Source of the DNA: an uncultured Mycoplasmatota bacterium
GTDB taxonomy: Bacteria > Bacillota_I > Bacilli_A > RF39 > UBA660
Assembly: GCA_900546745.1 (NCBI GenBank)
Contig: URDT01000002.1
Location: 1 to 64,000 of the forward strand
Direction: 5' to 3'
DNA: 64,000 nucleotides
A model generated the notes under the pieces. The model made no database searches. It was not told where the DNA came from and was given only the letters and a program-made list of their open reading frames with translations. Shown piece by piece: positions 19,342 through 28,164 of the stretch (position 1 is the first letter of the stretch; every line of letters starts with the position of its first letter). A program made the position numbers and the translations under genes.

Positions 19342-20430
19342 TTTCTGAATCAAATTTTCTAAGATGATCTGGTTATTTTGAATTCTTTCATTATTTGGAT
19401 TTATTTTTAAAGCCATTTTATTATATTCTAGACTTTTTTGATAATCTCCTAATTCATAATACGAAATAGCCATCATATCATAAATGGTTTCATCATAACT
19501 AAAAGGCTCATTCATATAACTTTTAGGATGTTCTTTGATTTCTAATGCCTTACTACCATATTCAATTACTTTTTGATAATTTTTTAATTGATATTCTAAT
19601 AATACTCGCTCAGCGTAAGGTTCTCTTAAATAAGGAGCCTCTATAATTGCTTTATCTAACCACATTTTTGCTTCTTCATATCTCTTTAAATTTTTATAAG
19701 ATCGAGCGATAAAACGCATGGATGCACATCTTTCATCTTTCCAAGTAGCTGAATTCAATTGTAAGTGCTTTATTAAGGTATCAATGCAATCATTCCATCT
19801 ACCATAATACATATATTCTCTTCCTAAATAGTGCATATTACGATCATCTTCGGGATCTTCTTTTACAGAAAGTTCTAATAATGGTAAATAACTACTTCTG
19901 GATTTACTTCTATCTGGGTAATGATTTAATACAATTTTATCGGTCACTTTCAACTCTTCTTTCGTCGGTCCTAAATAAGTGAGAACTTCATGAACAGGAT
20001 GTGTCCATTGATAGTTTTTTCGACTATGAATTTTATCACTGTAAAAACTAATAATAGGTTGATTTTGTTCATCTAAACTCCAATTATATTGATAATAAAG
20101 ACGATTTATATTGGAATCCCAAATGGTTTCTAGTTTTTGGCGCCAACCTTTTTCCAATACTTCATCCAAATCTGTACAAACACAAATATCAAAATCGTCG
20201 GGTACTAATTTTAAAGATTCATTTCTAGCCATGTCAAAACGCCAAGGTTTTATTTTCTTTTTCTTTACATGAACTCCTAATTTTTTTAATTTTTTTACTG
20301 TTTTATCTGTTGAACCAGTATCTAAAACATATATTGCATCTGCTTCTTTCATAGAATGAAACCATCTATCTACAAATTTTTCTTCATTTTTACAAATTGT
20401 ATATACACATATTTTATATTTATTTTCCAT
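19333..20430 (-). CDS. Family 2 glycosyltransferase with C-terminal TPR-like repeats
   Basis: Residues 5-170 form a GT-A glycosyltransferase: VYTICKNEEKFVDRW, DTGSTDKT, a DFDICVCTDLDEVLEKGW segment with the metal-binding DxD-like triad, and a HPVHE active-site region. Residues 195-360 contain helical repeats of TPR type (RYEEAKMWLDKAI, DYQKSLEYNKMAL). GT2-TPR fusions usually glycosylate proteins. It starts 12 bases after the end of a collagen-like protein gene in the same orientation, so I infer that it glycosylates the collagen-like stalks. Confidence 0.85.
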   Translation of the reverse strand: MENKYKICVYTICKNEEKFVDRWFHSMKEADAIYVLDTGSTDKTVKKLKKLGVHVKKKKIKPWRFDMARNESLKLVPDDFDICVCTDLDEVLEKGWRQKLETIWDSNINRLYYQYNWSLDEQNQPIISFYSDKIHSRKNYQWTHPVHEVLTYLGPTKEELKVTDKIVLNHYPDRSKSRSSYLPLLELSVKEDPEDDRNMHYLGREYMYYGRWNDCIDTLIKHLQLNSATWKDERCASMRFIARSYKNLKRYEEAKMWLDKAIIEAPYLREPYAERVLLEYQLKNYQKVIEYGSKALEIKEHPKSYMNEPFSYDETIYDMMAISYYELGDYQKSLEYNKMALKINPNNERIQNNQIILENLIQKKN

Positions 20431-20442
20431 AAATTTCTCCTA

Positions 20443-21132
20443 TTAAGAGCCTTGTCTTCCTAAGTATTCTATTGCTAAAGTTACTAATGAGTTAGTAAAA
20501 TAAGATTGCGATTGAATATTTTTAATATCTGGGCTATTTAAATTTATTGTTTGTTTACTTGTATTTACTAATTCATAAATGTTAGATGAATCCTCTACAG
20601 CAATAATTCCATGTGCTGAAATTTGTCTTGCCACTTCATCTTGTGACCACTCGCTAGCTCCTATATAAATATTATCTGTTCCAACTTTTCTGAAACCAAA
20701 AGAAACAAAATCTTTAGTAGGATCAAAATTTACATCTGTTTTAGATGAATAAGCTGATATTATAATATGAATAAAGTAGTAACCTTTTACATTAAATTGA
20801 ATCGTTTTTTCGTTAGAATCTAAATTAACCAATTTGCTAATATCTAACTCTACTCTATTCATGGGTAATCTTTCTCCAGAAGCAATGGAAAGTAATGTTC
20901 CATCATTAAATGTTACTAAATAAGCATTTCTCATTAATTGTGGCCCTGTAGGACCCATTTCACCCTGTGGACCTGGTGGTCCCATTTCACCCTGTGGACC
21001 TGGTGGTCCCATTGGTCCTCGAGGTCCTGTTGGACCAACGTAACAAGTTGGTTTATAGGAAGAATCTTTTGCTATTTTTTCATAGGCTTTTTTTAAATTT
21101 TTTCCACATTTATTAAATGGACAATTATTCAT
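20443..21132 (-). CDS. Collagen-like spore-surface protein (BclA-type)
   Basis: The 229-residue protein has an N-terminal region with paired Cys ([20 protein letters not shown]), eleven Gly-X-Y triplets from GPTGPRGPM onward (about 33-65), and a C-terminal globular domain likely to trimerise as a jelly roll. This is the plan of BclA-like exosporium filaments. Two GPPGPQGEM nonapeptides are exact tandem repeats, a 27-bp DNA repeat that could change copy number. It shares its N-terminal anchor with the next gene. Spore location is inferred. Confidence 0.8.
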   Translation of the reverse strand: MNNCPFNKCGKNLKKAYEKIAKDSSYKPTCYVGPTGPRGPMGPPGPQGEMGPPGPQGEMGPTGPQLMRNAYLVTFNDGTLLSIASGERLPMNRVELDISKLVNLDSNEKTIQFNVKGYYFIHIIISAYSSKTDVNFDPTKDFVSFGFRKVGTDNIYIGASEWSQDEVARQISAHGIIAVEDSSNIYELVNTSKQTINLNSPDIKNIQSQSYFTNSLVTLAIEYLGRQGS

Positions 21133-21168
21133 AGAATCACTCCTCTCTAAACATCATATGATAAAAAA

Positions 21169-21203
21169 AAGAAAAGTAATAATTCAAAAATATTACTTTT
21201 CTT
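21169..21203 (-). terminator. Intrinsic terminator between the two collagen-like genes
   Basis: AAGAAAAGTAATA pairs with TATTACTTTTCTT (21169-21181 with 21191-21203); on the minus strand a U run follows. It terminates the gene at 21209-21787. Confidence 0.75.
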
Positions 21204-21208
21204 AGTAA

Positions 21209-21787
21209 TTAACTAATTTTTACGATAATTAACTCAGTATTATAAAGACTACTTTCGTTTAATTGAATTCCTGAATCTGATCGATTTACAAAAGCATAAG
21301 TTGCTCCAGCAGGTGATTCAAATATAGCGTTTCCATGAACTGCTGAAGAACTATTTTGTTGTACTTTAACACCAGTTTCAGATTCTCCAATAGATGCTGT
21401 ATCTGGTGAGACACGTTCTAATTCTATAGTTACTTCTTGTTCAACATTAGTATTTGTAAATAAAACATGCCAAGCAGCTAAATAAGTTCCTGCTTGTTGA
21501 ATAGTAATTGTACTATCTGCTGAATTATAAGTAATATTCTTTGAAAGAGGAACTTCATCAAATGTAAAATCTGTATCCGCATTTACTGTAGTTGCCTTTG
21601 TTTGAACAGCTCTAAAAAAAGCTGATGTAATTGTTGGAGCAGGTCCAACTGGTCCAGTTGGACCTATCGGTCCTCGAGGTCCTGTTGGGCCAACGCAACA
21701 AGTTGGTTTATGGGAAGAATCTTTTGCTATTTTTTCATAAGCCTTTTTTAAATTCTTTCCACATTTATTAGATGGACAATTATCCAT
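21209..21787 (-). CDS. Second collagen-like spore-surface protein
   Basis: Its first 45 residues are almost identical to those of the neighbouring collagen-like protein ([20 protein letters not shown]), then six Gly-X-Y triplets, then a C-terminal beta-sandwich of about 140 residues resembling C1q/TNF-like BclA domains (TITIQQAGTYLAAWHVLF). The shared N-terminus is presumably the anchor, while the different C-terminal heads suggest mixed filaments. It is followed by its own terminator. Confidence 0.8.
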   Translation of the reverse strand: MDNCPSNKCGKNLKKAYEKIAKDSSHKPTCCVGPTGPRGPIGPTGPVGPAPTITSAFFRAVQTKATTVNADTDFTFDEVPLSKNITYNSADSTITIQQAGTYLAAWHVLFTNTNVEQEVTIELERVSPDTASIGESETGVKVQQNSSSAVHGNAIFESPAGATYAFVNRSDSGIQLNESSLYNTELIIVKIS

Positions 21788-21855
21788 ATTTACACTTCCT
21801 TTCTGCTATATCATATGAGAAAGAAAAAATTAGAATTAATTTTACTATCTATTTT

Positions 21856-22458
21856 TTATTGATTCTTCATAATTTGTTCATTCGCAAATTGAAAATCAAT
21901 GATAGAAAAAAAGTTATCCATATATTCTGATTTATTATTTTTATAATTCAAATAATAGGCATGTTCCCACATATCTAAAGCAATTAATGGAATATATCTA
22001 TAATAATAAGGATTTTCTTGATTTTTTAATGTTACAATCTTTAAATTAGAATTATCTAGTACTAAAAATATATACCCTGATCCTTGTAATAAAAGTGCTT
22101 GTTCTTTAATTTTCTTTTTTAAATTATCTACAGTTTCAAATGTATTGATAATTAATTGATTCAATAAAATATTAGGTTCTATATGATTAGGTGACATGCT
22201 ACTAAAATACAAATTGTGATTTAAAACACCACCTAGATTAAACATAATTTGTTCTCTGTCCTCACTATTAAATTCTAAGACATGGTGTGATAGTTCCTCT
22301 ATTGGATACCTAAAATCATAATGATTTTTCAGTAATAGTTCATTTAATTTATTCAAATATCCTTGTTGATGTTTATTATGGTGAAGTCCTAATGTGTGGG
22401 TATCTATAAATGGTTCTAATTCATCATATTGATACGGCAATGGTTTTAATTGATACAT
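21856..22458 (-). CDS. sodA: Fe/Mn superoxide dismutase homologue
   Basis: The 200-residue protein aligns with Fe/Mn SOD. The four metal ligands appear present: His in GLHHNKHQQGYLN (near 27), His in GGVLNHNLYFSSMSP (near 79), and Asp and His in ALDMWEHAYYLNY (near 165-169). Superoxide would be dismuted to peroxide and oxygen. The outer-sphere segment that usually reads GSGWxWL reads GSGYIFL, so the usual Trp positions are replaced. It lies upstream of two collagen-like genes in the same direction; in Bacillus SodA promotes spore-coat crosslinking, so a coat role is plausible. Confidence 0.8.
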   Translation of the reverse strand: MYQLKPLPYQYDELEPFIDTHTLGLHHNKHQQGYLNKLNELLLKNHYDFRYPIEELSHHVLEFNSEDREQIMFNLGGVLNHNLYFSSMSPNHIEPNILLNQLIINTFETVDNLKKKIKEQALLLQGSGYIFLVLDNSNLKIVTLKNQENPYYYRYIPLIALDMWEHAYYLNYKNNKSEYMDNFFSIIDFQFANEQIMKNQ

Positions 22459-22493
22459 AATATCCCTCCTATAAAATATATGATTTCAAAATT

Positions 22494-22518
22494 AAAACTA
22501 CATCAAAAATGTAGTTTT
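22494..22518 (-). terminator. Intrinsic terminator of the metal ATPase operon
   Basis: AAAACTACAT (22494-22503) pairs with ATGTAGTTTT (22509-22518) around a five-base loop; the stop codon lies inside the stem. Confidence 0.75.
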
Positions 22519-24545
22519 AAAATTCTAGTAGTATTCAAAATTGTAAGAAGAGTGACACCAGTATCGGCAAATACAGCTTGCCACATAGAAGCAACACCAA
22601 GTCCACTTAGAAGCAATACAACTATTTTAACAATCATTGCAAATATTAAATTTTGTTTGACAATATGGGTAGTAAATTTAGATATTTGGATACTTGTAAC
22701 AATTTTTTCTAAATCATCTGTCATAATAACAACATCGGAAGCTTCTATAGCAGAAGCACTACCAATACTTCCCATAGAAATTCCTACATCTGCTAAAGCT
22801 AATGATGGAGCATCATTAATACCATCTCCTACAAATGCTGTTTTTTGAGTGTTTGTTTGAATTTCTTTTTCCAATAATTGATATTTATCGTCTGGTAATA
22901 AATGATAACTAACATCTTTTATTCCTACTTTATCTCCAATAGATAAGGCTATCTCTTTAGAATCTCCTGTAAACATTTTTACCTGAATTCCTAGTTGTTT
23001 TAATTTTTGAATAACAGATGGAGCTTCTTTTTTAATTCCATCTAATAAATTTAATTTTGCAACAATATTATCGTCTATACTTAAATAAATATCTTTATCT
23101 TTTTCTGAAGCTCCAACAAAATGGGAAGATCCTATTTTAATTATTTGATTTTGATATTGATAAATAATTCCCTTCCCAGCTAATTCTTTATAGTCTTCTA
23201 CATCATCAGTTGTAGTATCTATAGGAAAATGATTTAAAATAGATTTTGCGATTGGATGATTAGATAATTTTTCACCTTTGACATATAATTTTATAATTTC
23301 AGTTTCCTCTAAATTAGAGTCTAATACTTCTAAATGATATTGATTAAATTCTCCTGTAGTAATGGTTCCTGTTTTATCAAATATAATTTTTTTGATTCGG
23401 CCTAAAGCATCTAAATAATCGCTTCCTTTAATTAAAATTCCTTCTTTGGAAGCTTTACCAATTCCAGAAAAATAACTAAGTGGTACTGAGATAGCAATCG
23501 CACATGGACAAGAGATTACTAAGAATGTTAAAGCACGTTGAATAGAATCATTCCAAGATAAAGAGAAAATCATTGGAAATATAATAGCTACTAAAAGCGC
23601 TAAAATTAAAACAATTGGTGTATATATTTTAGCAGCTGATGCTACAAATGTTTCGGTTTTTGCTTTTCTATCAGTGGCAGTTTCTACCAAATCTAGAATT
23701 CTTGAAACTGTGCTATTTTGATAAAGATTTGACACTTTTAATTCTATTAATCCTTCTTGATTAATAGAGCCTGATAAAACTTCATCACCAATTTTTACTT
23801 TTCTCAGTTTACTTTCTCCTGTTAAAGCCGAAGTATTTAAATTAGCTTCTCCTTTTATGATGGTACCATCAAGGGGTACTTTTTCTCCTCTTTTTACAAT
23901 TATGATATCTCCTACATGAACCATTTCTGGCTTTACTTCAACAGATTGATTTTCTTTTTTTAAATTCGCATATTCTGGTTTGATATCCATTAATGAGCTT
24001 ATTGATTTTCTAGAATGATCAATTGCCATTTCTTCTAATACTTTTCCTATTTCATAGAGAATTATGACCATTAGTCCTTCTGAAATATTATCTGTAAAAT
24101 AAGCTCCGATACAAGAAATCGTAATTAATAAACTCTCATTAATAGATTTTGATTTAATAAGTAGTTTAATTGCATTTATAAAAGTCTTAGATAGTAAAAT
24201 AATATAACTTAAAATAATTAATACTTTTGAAAGGTTTCCTTTTAACAAAAAACCTAATGCTGCGAAAACAATTCCTATTATTAAACGAATAACATGGGTC
24301 CAAGAAATCTTTTTACTTTCTTGTTTTTCTTCTAAATCTAATAAATAGACATCCGGCTCAATTTGTTGAACAATTTTTTCTATATAATCTTTGACATGTT
24401 CTGTCATATTGGTTTCTACAGTAACTGTCAATTTTGAAAAAATTACATTTGCGTTAATAATATTAGAATCTTGTTTTAATTTACTTTCTATTTTATTAGC
24501 GCAACTAGCACAATCTAACTCTGTAAATTTATATTTATAATTCAT
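22503..24545 (-). CDS. cadA: Heavy-metal P1B-type ATPase (Zn/Cd/Pb export, CadA-like)
   Basis: The 680-residue ATPase has an N-terminal heavy-metal-associated domain (DCASCANK, near 10-17), six or more membrane helices, TGES, the transmembrane CPC motif (SCPCAIAISVP), phosphorylation site DKTGT, the HP dipeptide in NHPIAKS, and GDGINDAPSLA. The set of motifs fits the divalent P1B-2 group (Zn, Cd, Pb). I start at the ATG at 24545 because it overlaps the ArsR gene by 11 bases and directly precedes MNYKYKFTELDC. It exports divalent metal when the ArsR repressor is released. Confidence 0.9.
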   Translation of the reverse strand: MNYKYKFTELDCASCANKIESKLKQDSNIINANVIFSKLTVTVETNMTEHVKDYIEKIVQQIEPDVYLLDLEEKQESKKISWTHVIRLIIGIVFAALGFLLKGNLSKVLIILSYIILLSKTFINAIKLLIKSKSINESLLITISCIGAYFTDNISEGLMVIILYEIGKVLEEMAIDHSRKSISSLMDIKPEYANLKKENQSVEVKPEMVHVGDIIIVKRGEKVPLDGTIIKGEANLNTSALTGESKLRKVKIGDEVLSGSINQEGLIELKVSNLYQNSTVSRILDLVETATDRKAKTETFVASAAKIYTPIVLILALLVAIIFPMIFSLSWNDSIQRALTFLVISCPCAIAISVPLSYFSGIGKASKEGILIKGSDYLDALGRIKKIIFDKTGTITTGEFNQYHLEVLDSNLEETEIIKLYVKGEKLSNHPIAKSILNHFPIDTTTDDVEDYKELAGKGIIYQYQNQIIKIGSSHFVGASEKDKDIYLSIDDNIVAKLNLLDGIKKEAPSVIQKLKQLGIQVKMFTGDSKEIALSIGDKVGIKDVSYHLLPDDKYQLLEKEIQTNTQKTAFVGDGINDAPSLALADVGISMGSIGSASAIEASDVVIMTDDLEKIVTSIQISKFTTHIVKQNLIFAMIVKIVVLLLSGLGVASMWQAVFADTGVTLLTILNTTRILKLHF

Positions 24546-24828
24546 TGATATGTTCACACCCCATTCTAAATATTTTTTCCACATGATCATCTGCTAAAGA
24601 GTAGTAAATCATATTCCCCACTTTTCTATAATTTACTAATTTTGAACTTTTTAAAATTCTCAGTTGATGAGAAACAGCAGATTGACTAACATTTATTTTA
24701 TTAGCAATATCATTTACACATAATTCTTCATCTAATAAAATATTAATAATTTTTATTCTAGTAGAATCTCCAAAAATCTTAAATAATTCTGATAAATCAA
24801 TAATTTGATCTTCATTTAATTGTTTCAT
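24535..24828 (-). CDS. ArsR/SmtB-family metal-responsive repressor
   Basis: A 97-residue winged-helix repressor. The recognition helix lies in VNDIANKINVSQSAVSHQLRIL, followed by a beta-wing (KVGNMIYYSL). The C-terminal helix has DDHVEKIFRMGCEH, which fits the alpha-5 D-x-H...E/H zinc-site pattern of CzrA/SmtB. The N-terminal CxC of true CadC is absent. The ATG at 24828 has AGGAGG. It controls the adjacent ATPase through the palindrome at 24841-24860. Confidence 0.88.
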   Translation of the reverse strand: MKQLNEDQIIDLSELFKIFGDSTRIKIINILLDEELCVNDIANKINVSQSAVSHQLRILKSSKLVNYRKVGNMIYYSLADDHVEKIFRMGCEHINEL

Positions 24829-24840
24829 AAATCCTCCTGT

Positions 24841-24896
24841 ATATGAATAATTGTTCATATATTAATATTATATGTTAAAAAAATAATTTATGTCAA
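24841..24896 (-). promoter_or_regulatory. Promoter and ArsR operator of the metal ATPase operon
   Basis: On the minus strand TTGACA (24891-24896) and TATAAT (24867-24872) are 18 bases apart. A perfect palindrome, ATATGAA-TAATTG-TTCATAT (24841-24860), sits at the expected transcription start, the classical operator pattern and place for SmtB/ArsR proteins. Confidence 0.88.
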
Positions 24897-24905
24897 TAAC
24901 ATAAA

Positions 24906-25589
24906 CTATTTTTTCAAAAGTTTTTTGATTGTAAAAAAATCATTTGAACTTTCTTCTATGCATCCCTTTTCTTTATTGATTACAATTGGTGTTACAGTTT
25001 GAATATTCCATCCATTTTCAATGTATTCTGCTAATTCTATTTCATAATTAAAGCAACTTGTAATAATTGTATTTTTCGAATTAGAATCAATTTTATGTAA
25101 TCCACAGCATCTTACTAAGATATCGGAAATATCATCTTTTGTTATTTCACGTATTTTTTCTAACTCTTCTTGTGGATTTTTCGTGCTTTCCACTAATTCT
25201 TCAAAAAATTGAAGAAAATAAGCATGTGCCATGGTTATTCCAATAGCCATATCAATAATATGTTTTTCCCTGGTTATTGGAATTCCATCAATAGTATCCA
25301 AATAAGCTGGTTGACTAATATAGTTAAAATATACTTTAAATTGACCAGCCGTTATATATCTTCTCCCCTCTATATCATGAGCAATTTTAAAATATCCTAT
25401 TGATGATTTTTTATTAATATCTATTTTATTTTTAGAAATATTTTTTTTCAATTGATTATAATCAAATGTAAAATCGCATCCTTTATGTCCATCTTTTCCT
25501 GGATTATACAAATACCCATTTGGTGTTATAAACCAGGAATCAGGTAAATAAATATTATCTACTTTGTTAGGGACATAATAGATAGTCAT
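24906..25589 (-). CDS. Hypothetical protein (227 aa)
   Basis: I do not recognise it. It is soluble, aromatic-rich, with two or three scattered Cys (HKGCDF, RCCGLH, SCFNYE) that do not form a standard metal-site spacing. Its ATG overlaps the stop of the preceding gene by four bases (ATGA), so the pair is translationally coupled. It could be a small structural or immunity-type protein, but there is no evidence for either. Confidence 0.6.
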   Translation of the reverse strand: MTIYYVPNKVDNIYLPDSWFITPNGYLYNPGKDGHKGCDFTFDYNQLKKNISKNKIDINKKSSIGYFKIAHDIEGRRYITAGQFKVYFNYISQPAYLDTIDGIPITREKHIIDMAIGITMAHAYFLQFFEELVESTKNPQEELEKIREITKDDISDILVRCCGLHKIDSNSKNTIITSCFNYEIELAEYIENGWNIQTVTPIVINKEKGCIEESSNDFFTIKKLLKK

Positions 25590-26044
25590 AAGATAGTCAT
25601 AATTTTGTCTAAATCTTTCTGAGCTTCTTTTAAAGTTATATTTAATTTTTCATAATATTCTTTATTTCTAGGAATTAATTCAATTAATAAAAATGATATT
25701 CTCTTAATTAAATTAAAATATCTTTCAATATTTTTTGATCGAACGCCTATTTTCTGGTATTCCTCTAGTACCCATAATTCTTCTTTTATACTATCAAATT
25801 CATCCCATAAAGAACAAGCTTTTTCATAATCAATAAAACTATTTTCTTTGAACCATTTATAAATATCAAAATTTTTATAAATCATAATTAAAACTTCTGA
25901 GTTTTTAAAAATATTTTGATATTTTTCAATAAATGACATAGGAAGTTGATAATCATCAAGCTCTTTTTTTCCCCTATCATCTTGATTAATAAGTGGTAAA
26001 TAGAAGTTTCCTTTATTCTCTAGTTCTTTTAAATATCTGATCAT
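25586..26044 (-). CDS. Hypothetical helical protein (152 aa)
   Basis: No recognised family. It is predicted nearly all-helical, rich in Lys, Glu, Tyr and Ile, without membrane segments. It is co-transcribed with the downstream 227-residue gene through an ATGA overlap. The region upstream (26045-26137) is AT-rich and holds no clear promoter by eye. Confidence 0.55.
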   Translation of the reverse strand: MIRYLKELENKGNFYLPLINQDDRGKKELDDYQLPMSFIEKYQNIFKNSEVLIMIYKNFDIYKWFKENSFIDYEKACSLWDEFDSIKEELWVLEEYQKIGVRSKNIERYFNLIKRISFLLIELIPRNKEYYEKLNITLKEAQKDLDKIMTIL

Positions 26045-26137
26045 ATTCTTCCCCCCAAAAAAAAATCTAAAATATAATAAATTATTTACTATTATTTTTA
26101 TTTAAAATAGTAATATTATCGGTCATACACATATCGT

Positions 26138-27411
26138 CTAATTTTTATTAAACTTTTTCTTGCTTAAGGACAAAATTTTTTGTAATTCATTTATATCTTC
26201 TGCCATAACATTAAAACCAGATTCTATTATATTGCTATTTAATAAATCAATATTAAGTATTTTTAATAAGTCTAATGAATATTGACTACTTCCAGATGAT
26301 AAAAACCTAATATAATCTTCTTTTGATAATGATTTTTTATTAACTAAAGAATCGGTAACTATACTTGCCATTAATAATCCTGTAGCATATTTATATGGAT
26401 AATAACTCCATCTATATAGATGTCCAAGTCTAGTCCATTCAACATGAGCTATTTGATCACAGGAAATATTATTACCATAATATTTCTTTAAAATGTTATA
26501 GTATCTCTCACATAAAATTTCCGATGTTAGTTCATAATTGGTTCTAACATTATATAAATCATTTTCAAATTCAGTATACATTGTTTGTTTAAATAGTTTT
26601 GAATAAGGCCTAAATTATTATTTACTGATTCAATTAATTTACTTATAATTTCAGGATTAATATTTTCTTCAAACAATATTTTTTCTAAAACAGAATTATA
26701 TTTTTCTAAAATTGAATTTTCTATTCTACAACCATAAATTCTATTTAATAAATTTGCAAAATTATCTTTTTCTTTTTGGAAAGCATTATTAACAACATAA
26801 TATGTTTGTTTTCTCGTATCTCGGTCTCTAGATGAAATATATTTTACAAAATTTGATGATGTTATTTTGATTTTTTCACCATTCACATTTATAATTCCAT
26901 ATTCAATATCCCTAAGTAAATTATTATATATACTTAATTGTTCATTTATACTATTACAATTTTCTTTTATTTTTTGACTTATTTCATCTGGTTGTATATG
27001 TTCTTCAAGTCTAAATAAATTATGTAGTGATAATTTATAAATCTCTAATTTTGGATTTTCAATAATAAAATTAGAAACTTTTTTAAATCCTAAATCTAAT
27101 ATTTTTCTATCAACAAATTTTAATGTAGTACTTATATCATTATTAAACGCTTCTGCCACTCTTTTTAATTCAATACATTCGGTATCATTAACATTTTTAT
27201 AATACATTAGAGAACCATAAATTAAAATATTATCACTTATTTCTTTTATTTTCTATTTTTTATCTAGCGAATTTAATAGTAAAGTAGAATCTAATTCAGC
27301 TTCTTCGTACTTTTTGATGTCTTCTATCAATTGCTTTACATTATTTATCTCATCATAAAACGCCTGATTATTAACAAATATTTCTTGTAAATTCCATTCT
27401 AATTTAGTCAT
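26138..27411 (-). pseudogene. pepF: Oligoendopeptidase F (M3B) pseudogene lacking the catalytic centre
   Basis: The start has a good ribosome binding site (GGAGGGG before the ATG at 27411) and a family-like N-terminus (MTKLEWNLQEIF). A TAG stop follows at codon 53 (27253-27255); the same frame then continues with PepF-like sequence (SDNILIYGSLMYY; RDRDTRKQTYY) until about 26590. There it jumps into another frame that carries the C-terminal part (EFENDLYNV; RWSYYPYKYATG). About 170-190 residues are missing at the jump, including HExxH. Both defects make the gene non-functional as a peptidase. Confidence 0.85.
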
Positions 27412-27553
27412 TATTACCCCTCCAAGAATAATCTAATACTATTATATCATAATCTTTTGTACTTTTTGCTTATATAAAATTTAAAAGAATAAGTCTTTTT
27501 ACACATATTAATTGGTATGTCAATTTTCAAGTGTGTTATTAAACTCCCAAAAT

Positions 27554-27588
27554 AAAACTACTTTCAATTTAATTTGAAAGTAGTTTTT
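27554..27588 (-). terminator. Bidirectional terminator downstream of tRNA-Thr
   Basis: AAAACTACTTTCAA (27554-27567) pairs with TTGAAAGTAGTTTT (27574-27587), flanked by T or A runs. It serves the minus-strand tRNA. Confidence 0.75.
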
Positions 27589-27623
27589 ATATTACCTCGA
27601 AAAATTCGAGTTTAGTATCAATC

Positions 27624-27697
27624 TGGTGCCGGTAGTAAGAATCGAACTTACATCTAATCATTACGAGTGATTTGTTCTACCATTATACTATACCGGC
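27624..27697 (-). tRNA. tRNA-Thr (CGT)
   Basis: A 74-nt cloverleaf on the minus strand: acceptor GCCGGTA/TACCGGC, D arm with AATGGTAGA, anticodon stem AATCA/TGATT with loop CTCGTAA (anticodon CGT, reading ACG), T arm GTAAG-TTCGATT-CTTAC, discriminator A and an encoded CCA. There is no sign that it serves as an integration site. Confidence 0.92.
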
Positions 27698-27767
27698 ATA
27701 ATTAAAGTATACCATCATATAATGTGATAGTCAAAGAAAAAAATAAAAGAGGTTAAAACCTCTCTTA

Positions 27768-27917
27768 TTAACGAACAAACGCTCCTAGTATGATAGCAAG
27801 TAATATATATAATACAATGATACAAACATATCCATTGTATCCATATCCTCCGCAACTACTTTGATTATTACATTGCGTTGTTTGTTTACATTCACTGTTA
27901 GAATTTGGACAAGACAT
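27768..27917 (-). CDS. YjcZ-family sporulation protein
   Basis: A 49-residue protein with a Cys/Asn/Gln-rich N-terminus and the family's GGYGYNGYVCIIVLYILLAI segment, a Gly/Tyr turn followed by one membrane helix. YjcZ-type proteins are small spore-associated membrane peptides. I start at MSCPNSN (27917) because AGGAGGTG precedes it; the longer frame has no site. Confidence 0.8.
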   Translation of the reverse strand: MSCPNSNSECKQTTQCNNQSSCGGYGYNGYVCIIVLYILLAIILGAFVR

Positions 27918-27936
27918 TTTTACACCTCCTTTTGAC

Positions 27937-28020
27937 CTAAATGTAGGCCCCAAGTATAATAATTAAAAGAATAAATAATACTAGTACGATTGCAGCACCT
28001 GATACTCCAGTATTACACAT
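27937..28020 (-). CDS. Second YjcZ-like small membrane peptide (27 aa)
   Basis: AGGAGG lies eight bases before an ATG at 28020. The frame encodes 27 residues: MCNTGVSGAA, then a membrane helix ending LLIIILGAYI. The Gly/Ala turn plus hydrophobic helix and final GAYI match very short YjcZ/YnzL-like spore peptides. It lies directly upstream of the longer YjcZ gene in the same orientation, probably one operon. Confidence 0.75.
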   Translation of the reverse strand: MCNTGVSGAAIVLVLFILLIIILGAYI

Positions 28021-28164
28021 AAAGCATTCCTCCTTTTTATCTTTTCACATTATTGTATGGTGTTTTTCTAAAAATGTGTATATTTAAAGGTGAAAATATT
28101 GCAATTTTCTTGTTTTTTTTATACAAAAATGATAATATTGTTTATGTACAAGGAGGATTTAAGT

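Noticed and set aside
27624..27697. tRNA-Thr as integration site of an island at 24.9-27.4 kb
   Set aside because: No repeat of the tRNA 3' end is found on the far side and no integrase lies nearby.
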